In this document: one piece after another, positions 1 through 7,730 of the stretch
How positions within the stretch are numbered: position 1 is the stretch's first letter
Layout: each line of letters begins with the position of its first letter
Origin: Equadaptatus sp045642025
GTDB lineage: Bacteria; Synergistota; Synergistia; Synergistales; Synergistaceae
Assembly (NCBI GenBank): GCA_045642025.1
Contig: JAZUIB010000033.1
Coordinates: 1 to 31,459 of the forward strand
Length of the DNA: 31,459 nucleotides
Direction of reading: 5' to 3'
Notes under the pieces: generated by a model
Told to the model about the DNA's origin: nothing
Databases searched by the model: none
What the model saw: the letters and a program-made list of their open reading frames with translations, nothing else
Program-made: the position numbers and the translations under genes

Positions 1-39
1 AGCTGGTTTGCCACGGTTTAATGGACTACGCACGCGCGC

Positions 40-180
40 CATGCGATTTTTAGTTAATTGCAAATACGTTAGACGATGTACAGAACCGGATACTGCCTTG
101 TGCGTCTACACTTCCGATGCTGTACAATGTACCGCAAGCCATGGGTGAAACCCAACGGCGGAGAATACTGTACTCTTATT
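40..180 (+). repeat. Degenerate intergenic repeat, copy 1
   Basis: This stretch lines up collinearly with the copy near 29713-29830. The shared order is a CGTTAGA block, a block reading CCTTGnGCGT, a TTCnGATGCT block and finally a GGAGAATA block. The match is imperfect (roughly 20 of 27 bases in the best part), so the boundaries are approximate. It also contains small inverted repeats, GTACA-A-TGTAC and TGGGT-GAA-ACCCA. Its function is unknown. Confidence 0.35.
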
Positions 181-363
181 TTGGAAAATGTCAATTGAAA
201 AAATTAACATTTTATGAGTTCTAAATATTCTAAATATTGAAAATATTATATGTGTACGATCAAGAAAAAAGTGTTTGAAGATTAGGCACAGCGTAAAAAA
301 TTCTGTTCAGCCATTATTTGAGGGCTTGCAAATTCATCTTGCTGTATGATCACTTTAGAAAAT

Positions 364-377
364 TGCATCCGGATGCA
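364..377. other. 14-base perfect palindrome
   Basis: TGCATCCGGATGCA is its own reverse complement and lies about 110 bases past the folE2 stop. With no loop it is more like a protein-binding site than a terminator, although the minus strand continues into a short ATTTT stretch. Confidence 0.3.
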
Positions 378-439
378 TAAATCTAAAGCAGAAATGCCAA
401 CGAATGGAAACAGTATACGGTAAGTATTTTGATTTGCAG

Positions 440-458
440 TAATCTGTTTCCCAGATTA
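440..458 (-). terminator. Possible weak terminator of the folE2 operon
   Basis: TAATCTG and CAGATTA form a perfect 7-bp stem around a 5-base loop (GGAAA on the minus strand), 30 bases past the folE2 stop. The stem is AT-rich and no T run follows on the minus strand, so intrinsic termination is uncertain. Confidence 0.3.
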
Positions 459-488
459 GTCTGTTTGGAACTATAGTTTGTACCGTTT

Positions 489-1259
489 TTATTTTGTTCT
501 TTCTATTGCGGCGAAGGCATTGTGGTTGTGTATGCTTTCGTGGCTTGTGATTTCTACGCGGAACCATTTTACCCTGTCGTCAGCCTGAAGGCGCAGCGCT
601 GTTTCACGCACGAAGTCTTCGACGAAGCGTGGGGTCGTGTAGGCGTGTTCGGTGACGAATTTCTCGTCTTCCCGTTTGAGCAGGGAATAAACGGGCGCTG
701 AGGCGCATTCGTCCGCCATTTCGGCAAGTTCTTCCAGCCAGAGCAGTCCTTCCATGCGAACTGATATTTTGGCGTGCGCGCGCTGGTTGTGAGCACCGTA
801 TTCTGATATTTCTTTTGAGCATGGGCAGAGTGTCTGAATAGGCGCGATAAGTGTTGTCGCTATGTCAAAATTGTCACCTCGAAGCGAGGTTTCTACTATC
901 GCGTCGTAGCGCACGCGTCCTTTTGAGTTGCTTACGGGCGCTGTTTTTGTTATGAAATAGGGAAATTCAAATACTGCGTGCGCCTCGTCTGCGCTGAGTT
1001 TTTCTTTGAGCGCGGCAAGCAGCGCGCGCATATTGTGCAGTGTGATGTTTTTTTCCTGCGCGGCAAGCAGTTCGATAAAACGGCTCATGTGTGTGCCGCG
1101 GTAGTCGCGCGGCAGCATAACGGAAAGTGAAACTTCGGCGACGGTTTCCTGTGTGCCGTTTTCTCTGTCCATGACTGTCACCGGCCAGGAAATACCGCTG
1201 ACTCCAACTTTGTCTATCGCGATGTTTCTTGCGTCGCGTTCGCTTTGTACGTCTTTCAT
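489..1259 (-). CDS. folE2: GTP cyclohydrolase FolE2 (type IB)
   Basis: The 256-residue product converts GTP to 7,8-dihydroneopterin triphosphate, the entry compound of folate and queuosine synthesis, in the cytoplasm. Family features are the N-terminal VGVSG..(W/Y)P segment, a central RGTHMSRF motif and a late CPCSKEIS motif carrying the metal-binding cysteine, followed by HNQRAH and a C-terminal SHESIHNHNAFA segment. The length matches the FolE2 family (about 255-300). I chose the ATG at 1259 because it has a GGAGAG ribosome site and overlaps the queD stop by four bases (ATGA), indicating translational coupling. The frame is open further upstream, but that part lies inside queD. FolE2 is the metal-flexible alternative to FolE; a zinc-responsive control is possible but I see no operator. 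Identification is firm. Confidence 0.95.
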   Translation of the reverse strand: MKDVQSERDARNIAIDKVGVSGISWPVTVMDRENGTQETVAEVSLSVMLPRDYRGTHMSRFIELLAAQEKNITLHNMRALLAALKEKLSADEAHAVFEFPYFITKTAPVSNSKGRVRYDAIVETSLRGDNFDIATTLIAPIQTLCPCSKEISEYGAHNQRAHAKISVRMEGLLWLEELAEMADECASAPVYSLLKREDEKFVTEHAYTTPRFVEDFVRETALRLQADDRVKWFRVEITSHESIHNHNAFAAIERTK

Positions 1260-1621
1260 TTCAGGTCGTCTCTCCTGCAGGCAATGTATGAGGTTTCTGT
1301 TTCCCACACTTTGATTTCGAACAGTCTGCAATTCGGTTTTTCAAGCGGTTTGTCAAGAGTTCTGAATATCCATAGTGCTATGTTTTCCGCCGTCGGCTGT
1401 TCAAGTATGTCGTTTATGTATGCGTGGTCGAGCTTTGTAAGCACGAGTTTTTTTACCGTGCGTTTCACTTCGGCAAAGTCTGTCACCATGTCTTCGTCAT
1501 CGGGCGTGCCTTGCAGCGTTACTGCAAGGCGATATGTGTGTCCGTGCAGTTTTTCGCATTTTCCGTGATAGTTGACGAGGTTGTGTGCCGCGTCAAATTT
1601 GAATTCTTTGGTCAGGAACAT
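1256..1621 (-). CDS. queD: 6-carboxy-5,6,7,8-tetrahydropterin synthase QueD
   Basis: The 121-residue protein belongs to the PTPS/QueD family, which turns 7,8-dihydroneopterin triphosphate (the FolE2 product) into 6-carboxytetrahydropterin, the second step towards preQ0 and queuosine. The zinc ligands are visible as the FDAAH histidine and the HGH pair, and the candidate catalytic cysteine is in GKCEKLHGH. A PTAENIA segment and the glutamate in VWETETS near the C-terminus are also typical. The start at 1621 has a GGAGTGA ribosome site seven bases upstream. It is the middle gene of a HAD-queD-folE2 operon: 21 bases after the HAD gene and 4 bases overlapping folE2. queC, queE and queF are not in this window. 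The pairing with folE2 makes QueD more likely than a eukaryote-type PTPS. Confidence 0.93.
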   Translation of the reverse strand: MFLTKEFKFDAAHNLVNYHGKCEKLHGHTYRLAVTLQGTPDDEDMVTDFAEVKRTVKKLVLTKLDHAYINDILEQPTAENIALWIFRTLDKPLEKPNCRLFEIKVWETETSYIACRRDDLK

Positions 1622-1642
1622 AGTATCACTCCGTTCTGCGGC

Positions 1643-2275
1643 TTATTCTGCCGCGACGATGTCCGGTATTTCCGAAAGATTGCTGCAAACATGGTCTGCG
1701 CCCGCTTCAAGCAGCTGTTCGCGCGTAAAGTTGCCTGTTGTCATTCCTATTGCGCGAACTCCGGCGGCTTTTGCTGTTTTCATGTCTGTATCTGTGTCGC
1801 CGGTGTAAACGGCGTGTTCTTTTGCGATCTGAAGCTGCGCAAGCGACAGAAGAATCATGTCGGGCGCAGGCTTGGGGTACTCTACGTCTTTAATGCCGGC
1901 AATGCTGTCCAGATATTTTTCAAGCCCGAGCGCTTTTATCGGGCGCGGCGCGTAGTGTCTGTTGGAAGCCACGCCTGTTTTAACGCCCATGCTTTTGAGT
2001 TTTTCAAGTGTCGGAATGGTGCTGTCGAAAACGCGTATAAGAGAGTCTTCTTTGACACTGAAATTTTCTCTGTAATAATCCAGCCATTCCTGCTTAAAAT
2101 CTCCCCAGACGTTTTCCCAGGCTTTTTCTATGTGTATGCCGATTATAGTCAGCGTTTCTTCGCGCGACAGTTTTCTGAGCCCGAAATGCTCAGCAAGCAG
2201 ATTTGTGCAGTGCGCTATTGCGTAACTGCTGTCAACGAGAGTCATGTCAAAATCGAACAGTACAAGTTTTATCAT
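1643..2275 (-). CDS. HAD-family phosphatase (Gph/PpaX-like)
   Basis: The 210-residue protein has the four haloacid dehalogenase motifs: DFDMT (nucleophile D8, acid D10), a serine in GVASNR, the lysine in YPKPAPD, and GDTDTDM. A helical cap lies between motifs I and II (about residues 18-90), placing it with phosphoglycolate or pyrophosphate phosphatases. The substrate cannot be told from sequence. It is first in an operon with queD and folE2, so a pterin phosphate is one possibility and metabolite repair another. The ATG at 2275 is chosen because GGAG lies seven bases upstream and the protein then starts directly with the typical first beta strand; an upstream in-frame ATG at 2305 would add ten unlikely residues. 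Confidence 0.88.
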   Translation of the reverse strand: MIKLVLFDFDMTLVDSSYAIAHCTNLLAEHFGLRKLSREETLTIIGIHIEKAWENVWGDFKQEWLDYYRENFSVKEDSLIRVFDSTIPTLEKLKSMGVKTGVASNRHYAPRPIKALGLEKYLDSIAGIKDVEYPKPAPDMILLSLAQLQIAKEHAVYTGDTDTDMKTAKAAGVRAIGMTTGNFTREQLLEAGADHVCSNLSEIPDIVAAE

Positions 2276-2300
2276 AAAGGACTCCATTCTATTTTTGCGC

Positions 2301-2318
2301 TTCACGGAATTTCGTGAA
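2301..2318 (-). promoter_or_regulatory. Inverted repeat upstream of HAD-queD-folE2 operon
   Basis: TTCACG and CGTGAA flank a six-base AT-rich centre, 26 bases upstream of the HAD start. The position fits an operator or a 5'-leader hairpin. No regulator is identified. Confidence 0.3.
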
Positions 2319-2329
2319 ATATGCTCAGC

Positions 2330-2520
2330 GGTATTGCCGTAGTCTTGATTTATAGTTTTCGCGTACCTCGCTTGAGTTATGAGTCTTTAGAAATCAGATT
2401 TTTTTCGGCTTAAGGCGTTCAGACTAACTCTAACGAGTGAAACGAGAAAATGCAAGGGCATATGCCCGAACTTGCCTGGCCGGATGAGCGATCGGCAGCT
2501 TCTATTCTGCGGCAGAGGTT
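2330..2520 (-). repeat. Degenerate intergenic repeat, copy 2
   Basis: This copy is inverted relative to the others. Its CGCTTGAGTTAT (2379-2390) is the exact reverse complement of ATAACTCAAGCG at 4476-4487. It also has CTAACGAGTGAA and CAAGGGCATATGCC, close to blocks on the reverse strand of the 29700-29840 copy, though in a different order. The boundaries and the family assignment are approximate. Confidence 0.3.
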
Positions 2521-2587
2521 AAAAAACTTATTTTTGCCGGCTTTATTATACTATGTATTTACTGCTATAGTTTTGCATTTTATGGAT

Positions 2588-2593
2588 TATAAT
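2588..2593 (+). promoter_or_regulatory. Candidate -10 box of HlyD-like/yggS transcript
   Basis: A perfect TATAAT lies 59 bases before the ATG at 2653 in an AT-rich stretch. No good -35 is seen at 16-18 bases, so this is tentative. Confidence 0.3.
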
Positions 2594-2652
2594 TAAATGG
2601 AAGTATCCGTATGTTGTTTATTTGGAGATGCAGGTTTGTAAAGGAGTAATAA

Positions 2653-3600
2653 ATGGTTCGAAAATATGATATCGATGAAGTTGACCGCCGGACAAGTTTT
2701 ACCTATTGGCTTGCTGTAGTTCTTATAGTTACAGCATGGGTGTTTGCGTTCAAATGCTATTTCAGCAGTTATGAAAACAAGCATCCGGACATTACGTGGG
2801 CGGCGCCTGGGACAAACAGGCAAATAGCCACAGTAAAAGGATTTTATCTTTGGGAAGAAGAGGTAATTAAAACTCCGTGTGCCGGCAAGGTGTATTATCC
2901 GCATGGCGAGGGTCCTGTACGTGTCAGCAAAGGACAGGGCATTGCAAAGATTGTCAGCGAGTCAGGAGAAAAAATTTTATATGCTTCGCGCCCCGGTTAT
3001 TTTATAGCCGGTACTGACGGCAAAGAAGGCAATTGGCGTTATTCGCTGCTTTGGCCTGATATTACAGACAGACTGCCGGAGACAGATGATCTAACAATGC
3101 ACCGCAATGGTGATGAAGCAGCGGCAAATGCCGTAATAGGCAAACTTATTCCTCAACCGCAGAATTTGCGTTTTGTGGGGCTTACTGATAAGGATTCTGT
3201 TACAGCCGTACAACTGAAAGATAAAAAGCTGCGCCTTATGATGGATACAGAGGATACGTCATCGCCTGCCGATGTAAGCATCTCTGTAGAAAATGGGGAT
3301 AAAATTAAATTTCTGCTTGTTATGCCATGGTTTAATATGACTGTAGTGAAAAGCAGAAGCGGTAAAATTAATATTGAAAGCGGCTCTGAGGACGGGGCTT
3401 TTGTTCCTTCGTCAGCGGTGACCGAAAGGCATGGCAAAAAAGGGGTATTTCTTGTTCGCGGTACAAGAGTTGTATTCAAAAAAATAAAGGGTGTAGATAT
3501 GCCAGGTGGAAAATATCTTATTACCGAAGGACTTAATGTTGGAGATGCTGTTGTTACTGATGCCAAGAATACTAAAGAGGGAAGAGTTCAGATTTGGTAA
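2653..3600 (+). CDS. HlyD-like membrane-anchored protein
   Basis: The 315-residue protein has a short cytoplasmic N-terminus, one membrane segment (about residues 17-37) and an extracytoplasmic domain of beta-rich character. The segment around residues 68-120 (TPCAGKVYYP...VSKGQGIAKI) resembles the biotinyl-lipoyl hairpin of periplasmic adaptor (HlyD/RND) proteins, and the end (LITEGLNVGDAVVTDAKNTKEG) resembles their closing barrel. No coiled-coil hairpin of usual length and no pump gene are nearby. Similar proteins are known beside yggS in the cell-division clusters of Clostridia, so a role tied to the envelope at division is possible but inferred. The ATG at 2653 follows an AAGGAG ribosome site. 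Its 3' end overlaps yggS by seven bases. Confidence 0.7.
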   Translation: MVRKYDIDEVDRRTSFTYWLAVVLIVTAWVFAFKCYFSSYENKHPDITWAAPGTNRQIATVKGFYLWEEEVIKTPCAGKVYYPHGEGPVRVSKGQGIAKIVSESGEKILYASRPGYFIAGTDGKEGNWRYSLLWPDITDRLPETDDLTMHRNGDEAAANAVIGKLIPQPQNLRFVGLTDKDSVTAVQLKDKKLRLMMDTEDTSSPADVSISVENGDKIKFLLVMPWFNMTVVKSRSGKINIESGSEDGAFVPSSAVTERHGKKGVFLVRGTRVVFKKIKGVDMPGGKYLITEGLNVGDAVVTDAKNTKEGRVQIW

Positions 3601-4289
3601 ATATTAAAGAAAATGTAAGCATAGTGCGCGCCGCAATAGAAAAAGCAGCTGCTAAGGCATGCCGCCGCACGGCTGAAATAAAGTTGATGGGAGTTTCAAA
3701 ATTTCATCCGTTTGATGCCATGGAAGAGGCTGCGCAGTTTGTGGATCTGCTTGGTGAGAACCGTGTACAGGAAGGTATGAAAAAACGCAAACTGTGGCGG
3801 GAGAATCCGTTTGAAACACCGTGGCATTTAATCGGCCAGCTGCAAAAAAACAAAGCACGCAAGGCTCTTGATACTTTTGACCTTATAGAGTCGGTTAACA
3901 GTTTTGAGCTTGCTGAAACATTAAACAGAATTCTTGAAGAAACCGCAAAAAAGTTTCCTGTCTATCTTGAAATAGATATGTCTCATGACGAAAACAAGAG
4001 CGGAGCCAAAGCAGAAGATGCGGAAAAACTGCTTGACAGTATTATGGAGCATTGTCCGAGACTTTCTGTTGAAGGACTTATGACAATGGCACCGCTTGAC
4101 GGAGATGAAAAAGCGATACGCACAGCGTTTGCCGGGTTGCGTACACTTCGTGACGAACTGAAACTGAAAAGCGGTCTGTCTCTGCCGGTGCTTTCCATGG
4201 GTATGAGCGGAGATTTTGAGTATGCCATAGAAGAAGGCAGCACCCTTGTAAGAGTCGGCACTGCAATATTCGGAGCAAGAGAGTATTAA
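3594..4289 (+). CDS. yggS: YggS/PLPBP pyridoxal-phosphate homeostasis protein
   Basis: This 231-residue, fold-type III alanine-racemase-like protein binds PLP and helps maintain vitamin B6 and amino acid balance in the cytoplasm; it has no known enzymatic activity. Diagnostic segments are LMGVSKFHP with the PLP lysine K36, GENRVQEG, WHLIGQLQKNK, the EIDMSHDENKSG strand, GLMTMAP, LSMGMSGDFEYAIEEGSTLVRVGTAIFG. The length is standard. The start is a TTG at 3594, overlapping the upstream gene; a GAGGGAAGAG stretch serves as ribosome site, and no ATG fits. In many Firmicutes yggS lies in the sepF-ylm-divIVA cluster. Here divIVA follows after a gap with sepF and ylmG missing. Confidence 0.92.
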   Translation: MVNIKENVSIVRAAIEKAAAKACRRTAEIKLMGVSKFHPFDAMEEAAQFVDLLGENRVQEGMKKRKLWRENPFETPWHLIGQLQKNKARKALDTFDLIESVNSFELAETLNRILEETAKKFPVYLEIDMSHDENKSGAKAEDAEKLLDSIMEHCPRLSVEGLMTMAPLDGDEKAIRTAFAGLRTLRDELKLKSGLSLPVLSMGMSGDFEYAIEEGSTLVRVGTAIFGAREY

Positions 4290-4597
4290 CGTGCAGAGGG
4301 CAGGGAGTTGAAGGCAGAGGATAGAAGATATACAACCGGCGAAAAAGCAAGTTTGCGCTGATGCGCTTGATGACCGTAAGGAATACAGATGTTGTTGGAG
4401 AGTGTTTTACCCGCGCTGCTCGTTTGAGTTTTGCCATATGCCTGTGAAATGTGAAAGTTAAAAATGTTGGGGCTGATAACTCAAGCGGACACAGTGAATG
4501 TACATAGGCACATATGTGCAAACTCAAGCAGGATACAAGCGGACTAATAAATTTATGTTTCTAAAATCAGATTAACAAAAAACGGGAGGGAATTTAT
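4290..4597. other. Intergenic region between yggS and divIVA
   Basis: This 308-base gap carries a degenerate repeat copy (about 4320-4530) and an AT-rich leader before divIVA. I see no gene, no strong terminator and no clear sigma-70 promoter; TAAAAT at 4562-4567 is the best -10 candidate. Confidence 0.4.
4320..4530 (+). repeat. Degenerate intergenic repeat, copy 3
   Basis: It shares an exact 16-mer (TTTGCGCTGATGCGCT, 4352-4367) with the copy at 29713-29728, then GCCATATGCC versus GGCATACGCC and ACACAGTGAA (4489-4498, identical at 29800-29809) in the same order. ATAACTCAAGCG at 4476-4487 is also found inverted at 2379-2390. This is the longest copy, with insertions relative to the 29700 copy. 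Confidence 0.45.
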
Positions 4598-5527
4598 ATG
4601 GACAATATGCTCACAGTACAGGATATTCTGCGTGTAACATTCAAAAAATCTATACGCGGCTATGATAAGGATGAAGTTGACCGATTCCTTGATAATGTTA
4701 TTGATACCATTCAGAAATATACGGACAGCCTGTCATACCTTGAACAGCAGCATGCTAAAGACCAAAAAAAGCTGGAAGAATACACACAGATCAGTTCTGT
4801 GTTGCATGATACTCTCCTTATGGCTCAGAAAAGCGCCGATGAAAAGACAGCGGCGGCGCAGGCAGAGGCGGAGAGGATAATTGCCGAGGCTGAAGCGAAA
4901 GCAGAAAGTATACGCAACGGAGCGTATGACGAGCAAAGTGAACTTTGCGAGCAGCTTGCAAGGATAAAAGAGATTCGCGACCTTTATATGACAGAAGCAC
5001 GCTCCCTGATTGTACGTTATGATGATATTCTATGCAAGGCGTTACACCCTACTGGAGTTTCTGCCGAAGCGGAAGCCATTGTTAAAGAGTATAAAGAGCA
5101 ATGCGCAGAAGATAGCGTGGTTGCAAATGAAGAAACTGCCCAATACAAAACAAATGAGCCGCAGGTCGCAAAGGACGATGTTGTGCAGTATGGCGCAGAA
5201 GAGGTTATGGCAGAAGAGCAGCCGGAGGAAATGCGTTTTGAATATACAGAAATCAATCCTTCCGATTATGTTCCTGAAAATGCATCAGAAGAGCCTGTGC
5301 AGCATGAAGATGCATTTCGTCTGTATGATTCAGAGGAGTTTACGACGACAGATGTACCTGAAATTGTTGAAAAGAGCGCAGAGGAACTTGATGCTGAGCA
5401 GCTTGCCGCAGCGGAAAAACTGGCTTTTGAAGACAAAAACCAGCAGAATCTTTTTGGCGAAGACGTTGACCCTACCAAGGTACGCAAAGAAATTCATTAT
5501 GCAAAGGCAGACAGCCTTGACGATTAG
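4598..5527 (+). CDS. divIVA: DivIVA-domain cell division/polarity protein
   Basis: The first 60 residues are a clear DivIVA lipid-binding domain (LTVQDILRVTFKKSIRGYDKDEVDRFLD), followed by a coiled coil to about residue 150 rich in Ala, Glu, Gln and Lys. Unusually, a long acidic, presumably disordered tail (about 160-309, many E, D, A, P) follows, so the protein is nearly twice the length of Bacillus DivIVA. DivIVA proteins gather at curved membrane (septum, poles) and recruit division or cell-wall factors. The ATG at 4598 follows a strong GGGAGGG ribosome site. recG starts on the base after its stop, suggesting coupled translation. DivIVA in an LPS-producing cell fits Synergistota. Confidence 0.9.
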   Translation: MDNMLTVQDILRVTFKKSIRGYDKDEVDRFLDNVIDTIQKYTDSLSYLEQQHAKDQKKLEEYTQISSVLHDTLLMAQKSADEKTAAAQAEAERIIAEAEAKAESIRNGAYDEQSELCEQLARIKEIRDLYMTEARSLIVRYDDILCKALHPTGVSAEAEAIVKEYKEQCAEDSVVANEETAQYKTNEPQVAKDDVVQYGAEEVMAEEQPEEMRFEYTEINPSDYVPENASEEPVQHEDAFRLYDSEEFTTTDVPEIVEKSAEELDAEQLAAAEKLAFEDKNQQNLFGEDVDPTKVRKEIHYAKADSLDD

Positions 5528-7597
5528 GTGAATTCAACGGCTGACAAAACTATCGCCGGAAATTTCCTTTCGGTACAGCTCAATACACTTTCTGGAGTCG
5601 GAGACAAAAGATCCCGCCTGCTGGGAAAGCTTGGTCTATACACAGTAGAGGACCTCATCAACTTTTTCCCAAGAAAATATGAAGACCACAGAATCACCGC
5701 TAAAATTTCTGAACTTAAAGACGGTGTTAAGGCTGTGCTTTTTGCTTATGTTTCTTCTATTGAGCGACACAGAATACCCGGCAAAAAGATGGATATGGTT
5801 ACAGCTGTCCTGCAGGATGAGAGCGGTAAAATCCGTGCTTTCTGGTTTAACCGCAGGGGACTTGAATATTTGCTTGCCGAAGGAGACACAGCTGTTTTCT
5901 GCGGTGACATTGTTAGTTTCAACAACCGTTTGCAACTTTCCAATCCTGAATTTGAAGTTACAAGAAATCCGTCAAAATCTGTCCTTACAGGCATCATTCC
6001 TGTATATCCTTCCACAGAGGGGCTTAAGGCGCGCTGGTTTAAGAAACTGCTTGCTGAGGTTATGGAAAAGGCTCTGCCGCTGCTTGAAGATGATATTCCG
6101 TTTGAGTTTGTTGAAAAACGCATGCTTATGCCGCTGAAGGAGGCTGTTATCTCGTTTCACCGGCCTGAAAATGAAGAGAAATGGCGCGAGGCTCGCAGGC
6201 GCTTTGCTTATCATGAGCTGCTTGTTGTTCAGACAGGACTTGCGCTACGCAGACATGCGCTGAAAAGTTGCAGGGCATCTGTTGTAATTAAGCCGGGAAA
6301 AATTTTTGAAGCTTTCCGCAAGTCACTTTCATTTAACCCGACAAATTCCCAGCTGCACGCGCTTGAAGAAATTTTTGTGGACACTGCTTTTGAAAAACCT
6401 ATGTCGCGGCTGCTTCAGGGAGATGTCGGCAGCGGGAAGACTCTTGTGGCTGTAGGACTTGCTGCTGCCTGTTGTGACTCAAAGGCACAGTGTGCTGTTA
6501 TGGCACCTACTGAAGTGCTTGCTTCGCAGCTTTATACCCAGATGAAAAATTACCTTGCACCGCTAGGGGTTAAGATTTCATTTATTAAAGGTGGTCAGCG
6601 TCTTTCAGAGCGAAATAAAATTGTTGCCGATACAGAAAGCGGAGAGATAGATATAATTGTAGGCACACAAGCACTGCTTTTTGATAACGCAAAATTTAAA
6701 AAACTCGGTGTCGTAATCATTGACGAGCAGCATCGTTTCGGGGTGGAACAGCGAAAAGCGCTTGTAAAACGCGGCAGGGCACCTCATCTGCTTATGATGT
6801 CGGCAACACCTATTCCGAGAAGTCTTACAATGACACTCTTTGCGGATCTTGATATTTCAGCACTTACTGACAAACCTTATGGCAGAAAAAAAATTGAAAC
6901 ACGTATAACGGATATCAAAAAAATGGGTGTGCTTCTACAGTTTCTGATTGATGAAGCTATTCGGGGCGGACGTGTGTTTTGGGTGTGTCCGCGTGTTGAA
7001 GATGAAGGAAGTTTTTCTGTTATTTCTGTTAAGAAACGTTACGAATTTCTAAAGAAACACCTCGGAAGATTAGGTGTAGGACTTATTTACGGCGGAATGA
7101 GCGCTGAAAAAAAAGAAGAGGAGATTGAAAAATTCCGGAATGGCGAAACAAAGATACTTGTGAGTACAACTGTTATAGAAGTTGGTATAGATGTGCCGCA
7201 GGCCTCAGTTATAGTTATCGAAGCCCCAGAGCGTTTCGGACTTTCTCAGCTGCATCAGCTGAGAGGCAGAACGGGCAGAGGAAACAGACGTAGTGTATGC
7301 ATACTGCTTGTTGAAAATATTGACGGAGATATTCCTGAAAGACTGAAAATTATGCTCGAAACCGATGATGGTTTTAAAATTGCGGAAGCAGATCTGGAGC
7401 TTCGCGGAAGCGGAGAAATATCAGGTGCAGCACAGCATGGACTTACAGAATTCCGATTTGCCGATATAAAAAAAGATTTGAAAATTATTCGTGAAACACG
7501 GGAAGATGCAACAATACTTGCGGAAAAAGGCATTGAAAAATATCCGATGCTGCAAAAAGCAGTCAGCAGGCGGTTTGACGAATATCAATCTGAATAA
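5528..7597 (+). CDS. recG: ATP-dependent DNA helicase RecG
   Basis: The 689-residue product matches RecG in length and layout: an N-terminal wedge/OB domain (about 60-160) that binds branched DNA, then two superfamily 2 helicase domains. Visible motifs are Walker A GDVGSGKT (about 297-304), MAPTEVLA (Ia), DEQHRFG (Walker B, about 398-404), MSATPIPRSL (III), STTVIEVGIDVP (V) and QLRGRTGRG (VI). It remodels stalled forks and Holliday junctions. The GTG start at 5528 directly abuts the divIVA stop, with no obvious ribosome site of its own, so it probably depends on coupling. Confidence 0.95.
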   Translation: MNSTADKTIAGNFLSVQLNTLSGVGDKRSRLLGKLGLYTVEDLINFFPRKYEDHRITAKISELKDGVKAVLFAYVSSIERHRIPGKKMDMVTAVLQDESGKIRAFWFNRRGLEYLLAEGDTAVFCGDIVSFNNRLQLSNPEFEVTRNPSKSVLTGIIPVYPSTEGLKARWFKKLLAEVMEKALPLLEDDIPFEFVEKRMLMPLKEAVISFHRPENEEKWREARRRFAYHELLVVQTGLALRRHALKSCRASVVIKPGKIFEAFRKSLSFNPTNSQLHALEEIFVDTAFEKPMSRLLQGDVGSGKTLVAVGLAAACCDSKAQCAVMAPTEVLASQLYTQMKNYLAPLGVKISFIKGGQRLSERNKIVADTESGEIDIIVGTQALLFDNAKFKKLGVVIIDEQHRFGVEQRKALVKRGRAPHLLMMSATPIPRSLTMTLFADLDISALTDKPYGRKKIETRITDIKKMGVLLQFLIDEAIRGGRVFWVCPRVEDEGSFSVISVKKRYEFLKKHLGRLGVGLIYGGMSAEKKEEEIEKFRNGETKILVSTTVIEVGIDVPQASVIVIEAPERFGLSQLHQLRGRTGRGNRRSVCILLVENIDGDIPERLKIMLETDDGFKIAEADLELRGSGEISGAAQHGLTEFRFADIKKDLKIIRETREDATILAEKGIEKYPMLQKAVSRRFDEYQSE

Positions 7598-7641
7598 ATT
7601 TGCAATTATAGCGATTAAGCCGTAAAATATATAAAGCGTGC

Positions 7642-7658
7642 AGCACATACAATGTGCT
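7642..7658 (+). terminator. Possible weak terminator after recG
   Basis: AGCACAT-ACA-ATGTGCT forms a perfect 7-bp hairpin 45 bases past the recG stop, followed by TTATT. The stem is short and the T tract poor, so it may be only a leader structure of rny. Confidence 0.3.
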
Positions 7659-7730
7659 TTATTCCTAGATTCAAACAGACAAGAGCAATTTGAAACAGGA
7701 CCATGACAATAAAATACTGAGGTGAAAGAA

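Larger units (their letters stand above)
1..488. other. Intergenic region downstream of folE2, no convincing gene
   Basis: No reading frame here has a plausible start, ribosome site and protein-like composition. One frame is open from base 2 to about 148 but would give a cysteine-rich product resembling nothing I know. Visible structures are a degenerate repeat copy (about 40-180), a 14-base perfect palindrome at 364-377 and a hairpin at 440-458. The part from 180 to 360 is AT-rich and otherwise featureless to me. Confidence 0.5.
2276..2652. other. Divergent intergenic region between HAD operon and HlyD-like gene
   Basis: This 377-base gap separates divergently transcribed genes and must carry promoters both ways. 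It holds an inverted repeat just upstream of the HAD gene, a degenerate repeat copy (about 2330-2520) and a TATAAT box at 2588-2593. No gene is apparent, and no preQ1 riboswitch-like motif was found on the minus strand. Confidence 0.5.

Noticed and set aside
1..148. 3' end of an upstream plus-strand gene open from base 2
   Set aside because: The 48-codon product is cysteine-rich and unlike a protein end, and it overlaps the repeat copy.
1..240. Possible structural RNA or tRNA at the window start
   Set aside because: No T-loop sequence, acceptor stem or known RNase P, tmRNA or 6S signature was seen; the repeat explanation fits better.
1424..2317. 297-codon plus-strand open frame
   Set aside because: It lies antisense to queD and the HAD gene, both with clear motifs, and its product is Cys/Phe-rich with no recognisable domain.
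2281..2460. Possible preQ1 riboswitch upstream of the queD operon
   Set aside because: I looked on the minus strand for the short stem plus A-rich tail of preQ1-I and found no such pattern.
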